DNA of 34,743 nt from CAYLGT01 sp964383465 (GCA_964383465.1 CAYLGT010000009.1:1-34743); one strand, 5' to 3'; positions 7,583 through 14,447 are shown, numbered from the stretch's first letter. A program made the numbers and translations. Notes: a model not told the origin generated them from the letters alone.

Positions 7583-9326
7583 GAGTATTCTCCTCTTTTA
7601 TGAGGTCATTGAGTTCATGTCGGAGGCGATTGATCTCGACCTCGTCATGCCTGTCTTCGGCTTCGCGAAGCGACCCTGCTAATTGTGCTTTCTTTTGTTT
7701 GACGTGTTCTTGCTTTATTCGCTGGACTAAGTGCGCTGCTTCCATAAACCGCTCAGCGGCTGAGCGCTCCCCGTATCGGGTTTCCGCTTTCAATTGTACT
7801 ATTTTGACATACGTTTCGATCTCGCGCAACTCCTTCGGGACATGGTCGGACGGGATGCCGGCAGGATGAGTCACTAGGTAGCGAAACAGCTCGCGGCGAT
7901 CATCACCATCAAACGCATCGACGCTCAGTACCATGGCGGCATCGCGAATCTCATTTTCAAAACACAGTAACGCCAGCAGATGGTCTTGCCTGACGTTGTC
8001 GCGAGCCGGTAAATCTGCGTGCTTTATAGCTCGTAGCCGTTCTTCGCCAGCAGCTTCAGAGAGCTGATGCATACGCGAACGAAGCGACGCTTCGCTGGTT
8101 TCGGTTTTTTCACCAAGAATTTTCAGATAATGCTCCTGCTCCACTGGATCATCGATGGTCCTAAGTAGCTCCAACGCTTCAGTAGTCAGCTGACGTTTGC
8201 CGAGCGCAGAGGTCAGGTCGAACCTATGTTCGTACTGATCGATCACCCATTCTATCGCTGGTTTGGAGGCCTCGACCGCTTGCTGCCAGAGAGCTGGGTC
8301 TCGTCGAATCAGCTCATCTGGGTCTTTTGCCCCATCAGGAAGCGACACAACTTCCAGCTCAACCCCAACTTTACCGGCGATAGGGATCGCTCGCTCAGTC
8401 GCCGCAACCCCCGCTTTGTCAGCGTCAAACGCCAGCCGTATACGTCCCGCTAGGCGCGCCAAAGTTTTTACATGGGACTCGGTCATGGCGGTACCGGCAG
8501 TTGCCACTACTTGCTTCACTCCGGCTTGGTGCGACGCAATCACGTCCAGATTTCCTTCTACCATGATTGCGGTACCCGTTTTTCTGACTGCATCCTTCGC
8601 TAAGTGAAGCGCATAGACATGTCGGCCCTTGTCATAGAGCAGTGTCTGCGGGGTGTTTAGGTACTTTGGAGCGTTAGGGATGTCCGCCAGTAGTCGCGCC
8701 GTAAAACCAATCACCTGCCCGGCTGCGTCCATGAGCGGAATCATCAAACGATCACGGAACATATCCTGGCCGCGCGCACTCAGCAGGCCACCGTCGCGCA
8801 GCTCGGCCTGGCTGTAGCCTTTGGCAGTCAAAAAGTCTCTTAGCGCGTGACCACTTCCAGGCGCATACCCCAGGCGAAAATCATGCACTACTTGTCGACG
8901 AAATTCACGACTCTTCACATAGCTTTTTGCTACCTCGCTCGCCAGTAAGTTACGCTGATAAAACGTCGCCGCACTTTCGTGCATCATGAGCAGCCGCTTT
9001 TTCTTTTCGCCTAAGCCCCGTAGGCTCTCCTTTGTCTCATACTGACTCAGGTCCACGCCGGCTTTACGTGCCAGGTGCTCGAGGGCTCCTCGAAAATCGA
9101 GCCCCTCGACCTGCATAACAAAACTGAACACGTCGCCGCCCTGGTTGCTACTAAAGTCATGCCAGATACCTTTTTCAGGACTCACAAAGAAACTCGGGGT
9201 TTTTTCTTCACTAAAAGGACTGAGCCCTTTCCAGTTACGGCCGGCTCGTTTGAGCTGCACATACTCGCCGATCACCGCCTCGATGTCGAGTCGGCTTCGA
9301 ACCTCTTCTTTGGCTTCCCCTTGCAT
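7560..9326 (-). CDS. dnaG: DNA primase DnaG with degenerate zinc-binding domain
   Basis: Makes RNA primers at the replication fork; 588 residues, normal length. The N-terminal domain keeps the fold markers (EKTPSFFVSPEKG, GGDVFSF), but all four zinc ligands of the CHC2 motif are replaced: Ser36, Ser39, Asp57 and Ser60 stand where Cys, His, Cys and Cys are expected. The TOPRIM catalytic core is intact: VEGNLDVI near 256-263 and FDADKAG near 300-306. The C-terminal 150 residues are helical, as expected for a helicase-binding domain. The ATG at 9326 has a TACAAT box (9334-9339) only 7 nt upstream, preceded by TGa as in an extended -10 promoter, so the mRNA may be nearly leaderless. It overlaps rpoD by 23 nt. 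Confidence 0.95.
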   Translation of the reverse strand: MQGEAKEEVRSRLDIEAVIGEYVQLKRAGRNWKGLSPFSEEKTPSFFVSPEKGIWHDFSSNQGGDVFSFVMQVEGLDFRGALEHLARKAGVDLSQYETKESLRGLGEKKKRLLMMHESAATFYQRNLLASEVAKSYVKSREFRRQVVHDFRLGYAPGSGHALRDFLTAKGYSQAELRDGGLLSARGQDMFRDRLMIPLMDAAGQVIGFTARLLADIPNAPKYLNTPQTLLYDKGRHVYALHLAKDAVRKTGTAIMVEGNLDVIASHQAGVKQVVATAGTAMTESHVKTLARLAGRIRLAFDADKAGVAATERAIPIAGKVGVELEVVSLPDGAKDPDELIRRDPALWQQAVEASKPAIEWVIDQYEHRFDLTSALGKRQLTTEALELLRTIDDPVEQEHYLKILGEKTETSEASLRSRMHQLSEAAGEERLRAIKHADLPARDNVRQDHLLALLCFENEIRDAAMVLSVDAFDGDDRRELFRYLVTHPAGIPSDHVPKELREIETYVKIVQLKAETRYGERSAAERFMEAAHLVQRIKQEHVKQKKAQLAGSLREAEDRHDEVEINRLRHELNDLIKEENTRGKETTQ

Positions 9327-9333
9327 TGTCTTT

Positions 9334-9339
9334 ATTGTA
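9334..9339 (-). promoter_or_regulatory. Probable extended -10 box of dnaG
   Basis: On the minus strand TACAAT preceded by TGa lies 7 nt before the dnaG start codon. No convincing -35 hexamer is visible. The spacing places transcription start at or next to the ATG. Confidence 0.45.
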
Positions 9340-9383
9340 TCACCTCTGTTTACGCCTATGCTTATCTGTGGTTAAATGTCCCT

Positions 9384-9953
9384 ATGGATCCAACGCTTCA
9401 TGGCGCACCTATCCCAGTGCCCGCCCCAGCCCCTTCTCATCGCGGCCCCTCAGGGCGTCTGCTGATGATCATTGGTGGCGTAGTCGGTGCGGTACTCATA
9501 GCACTTGTACTGCTGCTGGTTTCTGGCGACAAAACCGGCTCCCTGCGTCAACAAATGAGCGCCCGTAACACCGCTACGCTCAGCCTGATGGCAGATGGCA
9601 AAAAGAACATAAAAAGCGCTGACCTCGCGAAGCTTAACAGCGAACTATACCTCGTTCTACTCACCGACGACGCAGCCACCTCCAAAGCACTCACTACTGC
9701 CGGACTAGGCAAACTTGACCCTAGTGTTAAAACAGCCGAAGCGGTCACAACGACCATCGCCGAGCTCAAAACTGCCGAAGTCAACGGCCAGTACGACAGT
9801 GTCTATAAAACAGGTCTCGAAAAGCAACTCACTTCACTCAACTCCCTTTCGAAACAGCTCCATAGTCAAACCACTTCAAAAAGCCTCAAAGCTGCACTCA
9901 GCACCCAGTACACTCATGTCGCCCAGTTCCTCGAAGCGCTAAAGAAACTCTAG
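9384..9953 (+). CDS. Hypothetical membrane-anchored protein
   Basis: Not recognised. 189 residues from the ATG at 9384; the open frame runs further upstream, but that part is antisense to dnaG. A short Pro/Ala-rich cytoplasmic head is followed by one strong membrane segment at about residues 30-50 (LLMIIGGVVGAVLIALVLLLV). The outer part of about 135 residues is hydrophilic, rich in Ser, Thr, Lys and Leu, and predicted helical, like small anchored helical-bundle proteins. No lipobox or enzyme motif is seen. It is divergent from dnaG with a short intergenic region holding a TTGTAT/TATGCT promoter candidate, and its TAG stop shares the CTAG palindrome with the stop of the convergent MmcQ-like gene. 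Confidence 0.75.
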   Translation: MDPTLHGAPIPVPAPAPSHRGPSGRLLMIIGGVVGAVLIALVLLLVSGDKTGSLRQQMSARNTATLSLMADGKKNIKSADLAKLNSELYLVLLTDDAATSKALTTAGLGKLDPSVKTAEAVTTTIAELKTAEVNGQYDSVYKTGLEKQLTSLNSLSKQLHSQTTSKSLKAALSTQYTHVAQFLEALKKL

Positions 9954-10279
9954 TGTTTCACTAACTCGTAGCTGTGGCGAACCAAATCACGTAGTTCGTC
10001 CTCTGGTACCTGGCCAGTGCACAGTATCGTGTTCCAGTGCTTTTTGTTCAGGTGGTACCCCGCCTGAACCGTTTCATACTTTTCGCGTAGTAGCTCGGCA
10101 AGTCCAGGGTCACACTTGAGACTCAAACGCACTGGCTTCGAGCCCTCCTCGACGAGCGCAAACATCTTGCCCTTTTCATCGCCGATCTTGTACACCATCG
10201 TGCCCTCGCCAAACGGATAGTCCAGCACCGCACCAGGCATGCTCGTAATTATTTCTTCAATCGTTTTCCATTCGATCAT
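9950..10279 (-). CDS. YjbR/MmcQ-like (CyaY-fold) protein
   Basis: Small protein of about 109 residues of the MmcQ/YjbR family, whose members have a double-wing DNA-binding or CyaY-like fold; biochemical function is poorly known. Typical features are LDYPFGEGTMVYKIG near the N-terminus, KMFALV, VRLSLKCDP and the C-terminal KHWNTILCTGQVPEDELRDLVRHSYELV. The start at 10279 is preferred because the family normally begins just before the IEEI helix and because a TATCAT box lies 6 nt before it; the upstream in-frame ATG at 10294 would add five residues. It is convergent with the preceding gene and overlaps it by 4 nt. Confidence 0.85.
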   Translation of the reverse strand: MIEWKTIEEIITSMPGAVLDYPFGEGTMVYKIGDEKGKMFALVEEGSKPVRLSLKCDPGLAELLREKYETVQAGYHLNKKHWNTILCTGQVPEDELRDLVRHSYELVKH

Positions 10280-10330
10280 ATATGTATGATACATGTCTTG
10301 AAGGCACCGGATCCAGATAGTTTAAGCAAA

Positions 10331-10356
10331 GCAAAGCCCCGTGCGTTGCACGGGGC
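10331..10356 (-). terminator. Intrinsic terminator after the GC-rich orphan
   Basis: Perfect 8-bp stem GCCCCGTG/CACGGGGC with a 5-nt loop (10336-10356). On the minus strand it is followed by TTTGCTTTG, so it probably ends the transcript of the gene at 10545-11102 after a 3' untranslated part of about 190 nt. That part (10357-10544) has no open frame on the minus strand that I can support. Confidence 0.55.
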
Positions 10357-10544
10357 GGTTGTTCTGTACTTTGCTCAATCCACCAAATAGGTGAAGAACC
10401 CGGACTCAGAACTGGCCGGTACACCACTTATACATCTGTGCGATGATGGTTTGTCCGAAGACTTCCACCTCTAGGCGTCGCACCGCCAAGCCAACCAATT
10501 ACTTCGGCCTGTCCCAGATTACTGCTGGTTCAGTTCGTCACCTA

Positions 10545-11102
10545 CTACACCGGGAACTCCAGCTCGATCTCCCAGTACTCGGGAAAGAGAAGGTTGTGCT
10601 TCTCTCCCCAGGCGAGACCGATAGGCATCCCCACCTCCCCGCGGTACGCGGAGGGCATGAGGCCGGCGAAGGCGCGGTCCCGCAGGACGCACTCCATCAC
10701 CACCTTCTTGAGCGCCACGTCGACGCCCGCGCCGATGAAGGCGCTGGCCGACGCGCCGTCCTTGGCGACGACCACGGCCGAGGCGCGGTCAACCCGCACC
10801 TCGTGGACGCCGAAGGCGTCCTGCCGGAGGGTCACCTCGCCCTCGAACCAGTAGGCCCGAGAGGAGAACACTCCGCCGTCGGAGTAGACCACCACCGGCA
10901 CCTTGGCGACGAAGTCGTCGTGCTGCTCCCAGATGGCGTTGGGCTCGGTGCGCTGCTGCACCACGCCCATCCACCACCGGACGTCGCCGCGCTGGGTGGC
11001 GGAGTTCATGGCCGCGGCGAGCCGCTTGACCACGCCCTCGGGCTCGGCCAGCTCGGCAGCCTGGACCATGCGGTAGTCGAGGGTGATCTGGGTCTTGTTC
11101 AT
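10545..11102 (-). CDS. GC-rich hypothetical protein
   Basis: Not recognised. 185 residues from the ATG at 11102, which has a strong GGAGGAG ribosome site. The protein appears to be a soluble mixed alpha/beta fold; visible segments are RWWMGVVQQRTEPNA, VPVVVYSDGGVFS, RAYWFEGEVTLR and GEKHNLLFPEYWEIELEF. No signal peptide, membrane segment or catalytic motif is evident. Codons end almost always in G or C, much more than in neighbouring orn or dnaG, so recent transfer or strong codon selection is likely. It has its own consensus promoter, a 370-nt structured leader with a possible leader peptide, and a terminator, so it is a single-gene, heavily regulated unit. Confidence 0.75.
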   Translation of the reverse strand: MNKTQITLDYRMVQAAELAEPEGVVKRLAAAMNSATQRGDVRWWMGVVQQRTEPNAIWEQHDDFVAKVPVVVYSDGGVFSSRAYWFEGEVTLRQDAFGVHEVRVDRASAVVVAKDGASASAFIGAGVDVALKKVVMECVLRDRAFAGLMPSAYRGEVGMPIGLAWGEKHNLLFPEYWEIELEFPV

Positions 11103-11370
11103 GTCTCCTCCTAGAGACTTGTGTTTGAATGAAGCAATCGCCTGAAGGCGAGACATCAAAAGTTCTCGGTCTGAACTTTTGCCCGGGAAGACTACTAAAA
11201 CGTAATCTGCCCTTCGCAAAAGCTCAGACGTAAAACAGCACATGGCCACAGAAGGAGAATTCCGTGAGAGGCTTCAAAAGCAGAGTATTCCCCTGTTATC
11301 TTGGCCAACTCAGGTGTTTGACGTATAAGCAAATGTGTAAATGTACGGGGTAACACTGGCATATGCCAAC

Positions 11371-11412
11371 AAAAACCCCTGGGACCATCCGAATTTCTTC
11401 GGCTTGTTCCAG
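11371..11412 (-). terminator. Attenuator-like hairpin in the leader
   Basis: Minus-strand RNA can pair CTGGAAC with GTCCCAG (one mismatch) around an inner CCGAA/TTCGG hairpin with a GAAA loop. GGGG and five U follow (U run at 11371-11375). This is the form of an intrinsic terminator, about 60-100 nt after the predicted transcription start and 270 nt before the gene, so it could stop transcription early. Confidence 0.4.
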
Positions 11413-11423
11413 CGATTTTTGTA

Positions 11424-11471
11424 CTATCCCTTGTTAGCGAACTGATTGAAGCCTCTCACAGAATCAATCAT
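11424..11471 (-). CDS. Candidate leaderless leader peptide (15 codons)
   Basis: ATG exactly 6 nt after a consensus TATAAT, so the predicted transcription start coincides with the start codon. It encodes MIDSVRGFNQFANKG and stops with TAG. Codons 5-9 (V-R-G-F-N) contain the 5' arm of the long 14-bp helix that pairs with 11264-11277, so a ribosome on this frame would open that helix. No run of regulatory codons is obvious. It may be a chance frame; the support is its position and the overlap with the structure. Confidence 0.35.
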   Translation of the reverse strand: MIDSVRGFNQFANKG

Positions 11472-11477
11472 ATACTC

Positions 11478-11506
11478 ATTATAGCATCAGCAACTATAAT
11501 TGTCAA
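11478..11506 (-). promoter_or_regulatory. Perfect consensus sigma-70 promoter
   Basis: Minus strand TTGACA (11501-11506), 17 nt, TATAAT (11478-11483). This is the best match to consensus in the window; it drives the leader and the gene at 10545-11102 and implies strong basal initiation, which fits control after initiation. Confidence 0.85.
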
Positions 11507-11521
11507 TAGGTAGGTTTTGAT

Positions 11522-12067
11522 TTAAACTTTTACTTTCGCTAAGTAGTACTTGAGTTCTTGTATACTTCCGCGGATGTCAGCCAGGGCGCGGTGCTCCTCT
11601 GGCTTGGCGAATCGTTTGCCGTATTTGCCATCAAAGACGACTTTCCATGCACTCACGTCCAGCATGCGGTAGTGGAGTCGTTCATTCAAACTCGGCCATT
11701 CGTTTTCGATGAACTTTCGGTCCTGGTGGATCGAATTTCCAGCGAGCAGTATGCGCTCGTCTTCCTCAAACTGTTCGTCGATAAAGCCTATGAGCGACTG
11801 CTCTACCTCATTTACCGACTGCGCCTGATCTTGACCAAGTAACAGTGCGTCACGCGACGCCGGGTTGGCCGTCCAAAAATCAGCAGCAACACCGAGCATT
11901 CTCTCATCAATCACCGCCTGATCGACCTTTATGGCTGCCTCGTAACTGGCCAGCTCGTTAAATTCCCAGTCAGTTGCGATGACGGCAACTTCCATGATCC
12001 TGTCGCGCACCGGGTCAAGCCCCGTCATTTCCAGGTCCATCCATAAAATTTTGGCTTTTTTACTCAT
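11522..12067 (-). CDS. orn: Oligoribonuclease
   Basis: DEDDh-type 3'-5' exonuclease that degrades 2-5 nt RNA fragments and pGpG. 181 residues, the usual length. Motif I is WMDLEMTGLD (Asp11, Glu13), motif II is in GNSIHQDRKFI and motif III is HRALADIRGSI, all with their acidic and histidine residues. The PLNERLHYRMLDVS-like segment also fits the family. The ATG at 12067 has a TATACT box 9 nt upstream (12077-12082) and no ribosome site, so the mRNA is probably leaderless or nearly so. It is followed by the promoter of the next minus-strand unit and is divergent from the hypothetical gene at 12162. Confidence 0.97.
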   Translation of the reverse strand: MSKKAKILWMDLEMTGLDPVRDRIMEVAVIATDWEFNELASYEAAIKVDQAVIDERMLGVAADFWTANPASRDALLLGQDQAQSVNEVEQSLIGFIDEQFEEDERILLAGNSIHQDRKFIENEWPSLNERLHYRMLDVSAWKVVFDGKYGKRFAKPEEHRALADIRGSIQELKYYLAKVKV

Positions 12068-12076
12068 ATACCACCC

Positions 12077-12082
12077 AGTATA
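12077..12082 (-). promoter_or_regulatory. -10 box of orn
   Basis: TATACT on the minus strand, 9 nt before the orn ATG. No clear -35 element and no Shine-Dalgarno sequence, in keeping with a very short leader. Confidence 0.5.
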
Positions 12083-12105
12083 CAGATGTCACGTCAACTA
12101 AGCAC

Positions 12106-12134
12106 TTGCTTTTTTGTAAGAAATAGTGTATACT
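12106..12134 (+). promoter_or_regulatory. Sigma-70 promoter of the hypothetical gene at 12162
   Basis: TTGCTT (12106-12111), 17 nt, TATACT (12129-12134). The predicted start near 12141 leaves a leader of about 20 nt before the ATG at 12162. Confidence 0.65.
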
Positions 12135-12161
12135 GCAAATCATTATCAACTAGAAACAAAC

Positions 12162-12686
12162 ATGAGCTACCTCGCACCACAACTCCTCGACACCGATCCC
12201 ACTACGCAGCGCTTTGTTGCGATTGGTGACAGACCGTTGGTGATCGAGGACTGGCTTACACCTCCGCCAGACGAAGAGGGTGGGCTTGAGAAAGTCCATG
12301 TCACTGTCGTCCCCGAGGCGCGTCGACTCGGACGAAAAGCCCTGCGACTTGTCTCGGGTGATTTCACTGGACGACTGAGCGCCCCTGGCAAAAGTCTCCG
12401 TGCTCCTAACGGCCTGACGTTCACTCGTGTCCCAGAGGGCCTCATCATCGACGACTCTGGAAGTCCCTTGGACCTTTTGAGCGTACCCCGACAGCGACAA
12501 GCCGAGCCACAACCCACCCCATCACTCCCTATGATGAGCGAGTTACCTGACTTCAAAGACGAGTATTCATGGCTATCACAACCAACATCGCGCGAGGAAC
12601 TACTTGATCGCTCCCTTACTCATGAAGACTTCGTGAGAAACAGCAAGCGCCCCGTTATCTACAAATCAGACGACACTACGCACTAA
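12162..12686 (+). CDS. Hypothetical protein
   Basis: Not recognised. 174 residues from the ATG at 12162, chosen because the upstream in-frame ATG at 12126 lies inside the -10 box. The protein is hydrophilic, with a beta-rich first half (VAIGDRPLVIEDWL, EKVHVTVVPEARR, ALRLVSGDFTGRL, GLTFTRVPEGLIIDDSG) and a Pro- and charge-rich second half without membrane segments. No enzyme motif is visible. It has its own promoter and overlaps the end of the convergent FMN reductase gene by 11 nt, with which it has no evident functional link. Confidence 0.7.
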   Translation: MSYLAPQLLDTDPTTQRFVAIGDRPLVIEDWLTPPPDEEGGLEKVHVTVVPEARRLGRKALRLVSGDFTGRLSAPGKSLRAPNGLTFTRVPEGLIIDDSGSPLDLLSVPRQRQAEPQPTPSLPMMSELPDFKDEYSWLSQPTSREELLDRSLTHEDFVRNSKRPVIYKSDDTTH

Positions 12687-13245
12687 GTTTTTGGGTGTAC
12701 CAGACGATACTCTCGAGCATGCCATCGAGCGCTTGTTTTGCGCCAGCGTGTGCTTCGTTAACTTCACCGTCCTCGCCAAAGACCTGTCCCATACCTACCA
12801 TGCCGATAAGTGTGACGCTTTCAGAAATTGGCACCGCGCCAAGCGTACTGTTGACGACCGAGCGGAGCTGTTCGTTTGCCCTTGCACCGCCGACAACTCC
12901 ATGTGAAACGATCGCTACTGGTTTGCGTTTTAGCTGGTAGTCGAGGTAGTCGATGGCATTTTTCAGGCTACCTGGCATACCGTGGTTGTACTCAGGTGTG
13001 ATGATGACGTAGCCGTCGGCCTCGCCCATCTTCTCTACCCAGTCTTTGACACCACCGCTTAGTTCACGGTTTTGGTTGTACTGCGGTGGCATCCCCTCGC
13101 TGAAGACTGGAAGATCAAACGAAACGAGATCGACGAGCTCAAACTCGGCGCCCTCAACCTGTGAGGCATATTTCATAACCCAGTTAGCGATTTGCGGTGT
13201 TGCGCGGCCTTCACGGCTGCTTCCACTGACGACAAGTATCTTCAT
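12676..13245 (-). CDS. NAD(P)H-dependent FMN reductase family protein
   Basis: Flavodoxin-fold reductase (azoreductase/quinone reductase type) of 189 residues. The FMN phosphate loop is SGSSREGRATPQIA near residues 8-20; YVIITPEYNHGMPGSLKNAIDYL near 78-100 is the hallmark flavin and dimer segment of the family. The ATG at 13245 has a strong AAGGAG site; the longer frame upstream lies in the operator region. The gene is divergent from an HxlR-type regulator, with a 14-bp perfect inverted repeat between them, so it is probably induced by quinones, diamide-type oxidants or other electrophiles. Substrate cannot be read from the sequence. Confidence 0.92.
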   Translation of the reverse strand: MKILVVSGSSREGRATPQIANWVMKYASQVEGAEFELVDLVSFDLPVFSEGMPPQYNQNRELSGGVKDWVEKMGEADGYVIITPEYNHGMPGSLKNAIDYLDYQLKRKPVAIVSHGVVGGARANEQLRSVVNSTLGAVPISESVTLIGMVGMGQVFGEDGEVNEAHAGAKQALDGMLESIVWYTQKLSA

Positions 13246-13270
13246 TTGATTTTTTCTCCTTTTGTTGCTA

Positions 13271-13315
13271 TACTTTGTATAGTATCTATAGTAACCGAAT
13301 CTACTATACAAAGTA
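13271..13315. promoter_or_regulatory. Inverted-repeat operator between FMN reductase and HxlR genes
   Basis: TACTTTGTATAGTA (13271-13284) and its exact reverse complement TACTATACAAAGTA (13302-13315), spacer 17. Each arm is itself nearly palindromic, as expected for a winged-helix dimer, and resembles the TACT...AGTA layout I recall for YodB boxes. TATACA- and TATAGT-like -10 sequences overlap the arms, so binding would block transcription both ways. Confidence 0.75.
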
Positions 13316-13334
13316 AAGTGAAATCATAGAAACT

Positions 13335-13646
13335 ATGACAAATCCCGTCCTCCCACCCCTGGAAACGAAAGTTGGCTGTATCGCCAGCGCCATGAAAGTT
13401 ATCGGTAGTAAATGGACCGCACTCATCCTGCGTGACCTCACTTCAGGGCCGAAGCGGTTTCGTGATTTCGAAGATTCCGTCCCTGGTCTCAACCCTCGCA
13501 CGCTCACCATTCGCCTCAAAGACCTTCAGTCGCAAGGTGTCATAGAAGTCTGCTGCGACGGTGGCGGCTATCAGCTCACCGAAAAGGGCGAAGCTCTCAT
13601 CCCAGTTTTGCGCGCCATGGCCGACTGGGGCGAAACGTACGCGTAG
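13335..13646 (+). CDS. HxlR-family redox-type transcriptional regulator
   Basis: Winged-helix repressor of 103 residues. The family core is plain: MKVIGSKWTALILRDLTSGPKRFRDFE, PGLNPRTLTIRLKDLQSQGVIE as recognition helix, and GGYQLTEKGEALIPVLRAMADWG as wing and dimer helix. Cys15, just before the IGSKW motif, is at the place of the redox-sensing N-terminal cysteine of YodB/HypR-type members, and there is a further CC pair near residue 75. The divergent FMN reductase and the inverted repeat between them suggest autoregulation and control of that reductase by oxidants or quinones. Confidence 0.93.
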   Translation: MTNPVLPPLETKVGCIASAMKVIGSKWTALILRDLTSGPKRFRDFEDSVPGLNPRTLTIRLKDLQSQGVIEVCCDGGGYQLTEKGEALIPVLRAMADWGETYA

Positions 13647-13662
13647 AGTATTTTAAGACATG

Positions 13663-13708
13663 AAAAAAGTCCCTGGGACGCCCGTATATAACGAGCGTCC
13701 CAGGGACT
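13663..13708 (-). terminator. Strong intrinsic terminator on the minus strand
   Basis: Perfect 14-bp stem AGTCCCTGGGACGC (13668-13681) with its complement at 13695-13708, followed on the minus strand by six T (13663-13668). On the plus strand no T run follows, so it is not primarily the hxlR terminator. No protein gene ends just upstream on the minus strand, which implies a minus-strand RNA coming through the 13742-14500 region. Confidence 0.8.
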
Positions 13709-13713
13709 ATCTA

Positions 13714-13741
13714 CCCCGCCGGACATTTTTGCCCGGCGGGG
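13714..13741 (-). other. GC-rich hairpin next to the terminator
   Basis: Nine-bp stem CCCCGCCGG/CCGGCGGGG with a loop of about 10 nt, just 5 bp from the stronger terminator. It may be a protective 3' structure or a second stop; no T run follows on either strand. Confidence 0.5.
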
Positions 13742-14190
13742 GTGGTGCATCAATTACAGATACTCTGTGAATTACGGCAGCCTGACACCTAATTACTGCA
13801 AACCAGGCAGAAAAATCAGATGAGGCTTAGGTCCCCGCCGTCGTGAGGGCGCCGTACCAGCTCACGTGGCGTCGCGCCTACACACCGAAGTATGTGGGCG
13901 CGCAGAACTTTTGTCGCCGCAGCAGAGGCAACAGAGTGTGATGACTTGCGTATCACACACCCCGTCACTTACCGCAACCTAGGATCTCCCCGAGGAGGCT
14001 CCTGTTCCGAAGGCTTTTCCGTTTTCAACTTCCGGGGTGACATAGCCAAGTCACACTTTGGGGAGGTAACCGGTACCTTCCCGGGGGTGCATTGCGCTGT
14101 TGGCGGTTCAGTCGTTACCGCCGCGCACCCCACATAGGCCGTGGGGGGCCGTCGAACAAGAAAGTCAGTTTTTTCTATGGTACGTAGTCT
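13742..14190 (-). ncRNA. Candidate structured non-coding RNA region
   Basis: About 450 bp with no supported gene but many compact hairpins: CGCGCC...GGCGCG near 13873-13902; GTGTGAT/ATCACAC at 13936-13958; GTGAC/GTCAC at 14037-14055 inside a CTCCCC/GGGGAG pairing; GGCGGT/ACCGCC inside GGGGTGC/GCACCCC at 14084-14131. It ends at the T-tailed terminator at 13663-13708. The minus strand is preferred because of that terminator. I checked for RNase P, tmRNA, SRP RNA and 6S signatures and did not find them. A promoter is not evident; the RNA could be the 3' part of the operon transcript from 17728. Confidence 0.4.
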
Positions 14191-14303
14191 AACCTACGCT
14201 CACACAGAATGGTCTGCCTGTCTTGTTCAACTGCAATCCTGCAAACTTCGCCTCGGCCATACTATTTAGATGGTCCATACGTAGGCCGTACGGGGCCGCT
14301 CGA

Positions 14304-14447
14304 TCAAAAAGCAATCTCTTTCAATTGAGATCCCTCTAGGGACATGCTGTCCGAGGCTCGCTTACAGTAGTTCTTAATGTTATCTATTTTATAGTTTAAG
14401 TCAGCGCGGTCTTGCTGTCGCGGACGTGGCGACTCGTTGCGCCTCAT
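14304..14447 (-). CDS. Possible small protein (47 codons)
   Basis: Open frame from ATG at 14447 to TGA, starting MRRNESPRPRQQDRADL and ending LEGSQLKEIAF. It is basic at the N-terminus, then looks like a plausible amphipathic helix. There is no good ribosome site (only GGGCGAG about 7 nt upstream). It lies between the hairpin at 14507-14534 and the structured region. A second, shorter frame of 29 codons follows at 14189-14278 (MDHLNSMAEAKFAGL...). Both may be chance frames or pieces of a decayed gene; composition is closer to the host than to the GC-rich genes upstream. Confidence 0.25.
   Translation of the reverse strand: MRRNESPRPRQQDRADLNYKIDNIKNYCKRASDSMSLEGSQLKEIAF

Larger units (their letters stand above)
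11103..11471 (-). promoter_or_regulatory. Long structured 5' leader of the GC-rich orphan
   Basis: Transcript from the promoter at 11478-11506 runs through about 370 nt before the gene. It contains, in order: a 15-codon reading frame at its very start; an attenuator-like hairpin with a U run; a palindromic hairpin around GGCATATGCC; a perfect 14-bp pairing of 11446-11459 with 11264-11277 that closes a domain of about 195 nt; a 9-bp hairpin CAAAAGTTC/GAACTTTTG (11157-11181); a TCGCC/GGCGA hairpin (11138-11151); and a GTCTC/GAGAC hairpin (11103-11118) with the ribosome site in its loop. It does not match any riboswitch I know. Confidence 0.6.

Noticed and set aside
9075..9383. N-terminal extension of the 9384 gene
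   Set aside because: Reads antisense to dnaG; the promoter candidate and the Pro-rich start followed by a membrane helix favour ATG at 9384.
10443..11114. 223-codon plus-strand open frame
   Set aside because: His/Gly/Val-rich mirror of the GC-rich gene on the minus strand, which has promoter, ribosome site and better composition.
13892..14137. 81-codon plus-strand open frame in the structured region
   Set aside because: No ribosome site, Gly/Cys/Thr-rich composition, and it runs through several perfect hairpins; the terminator points to the minus strand.
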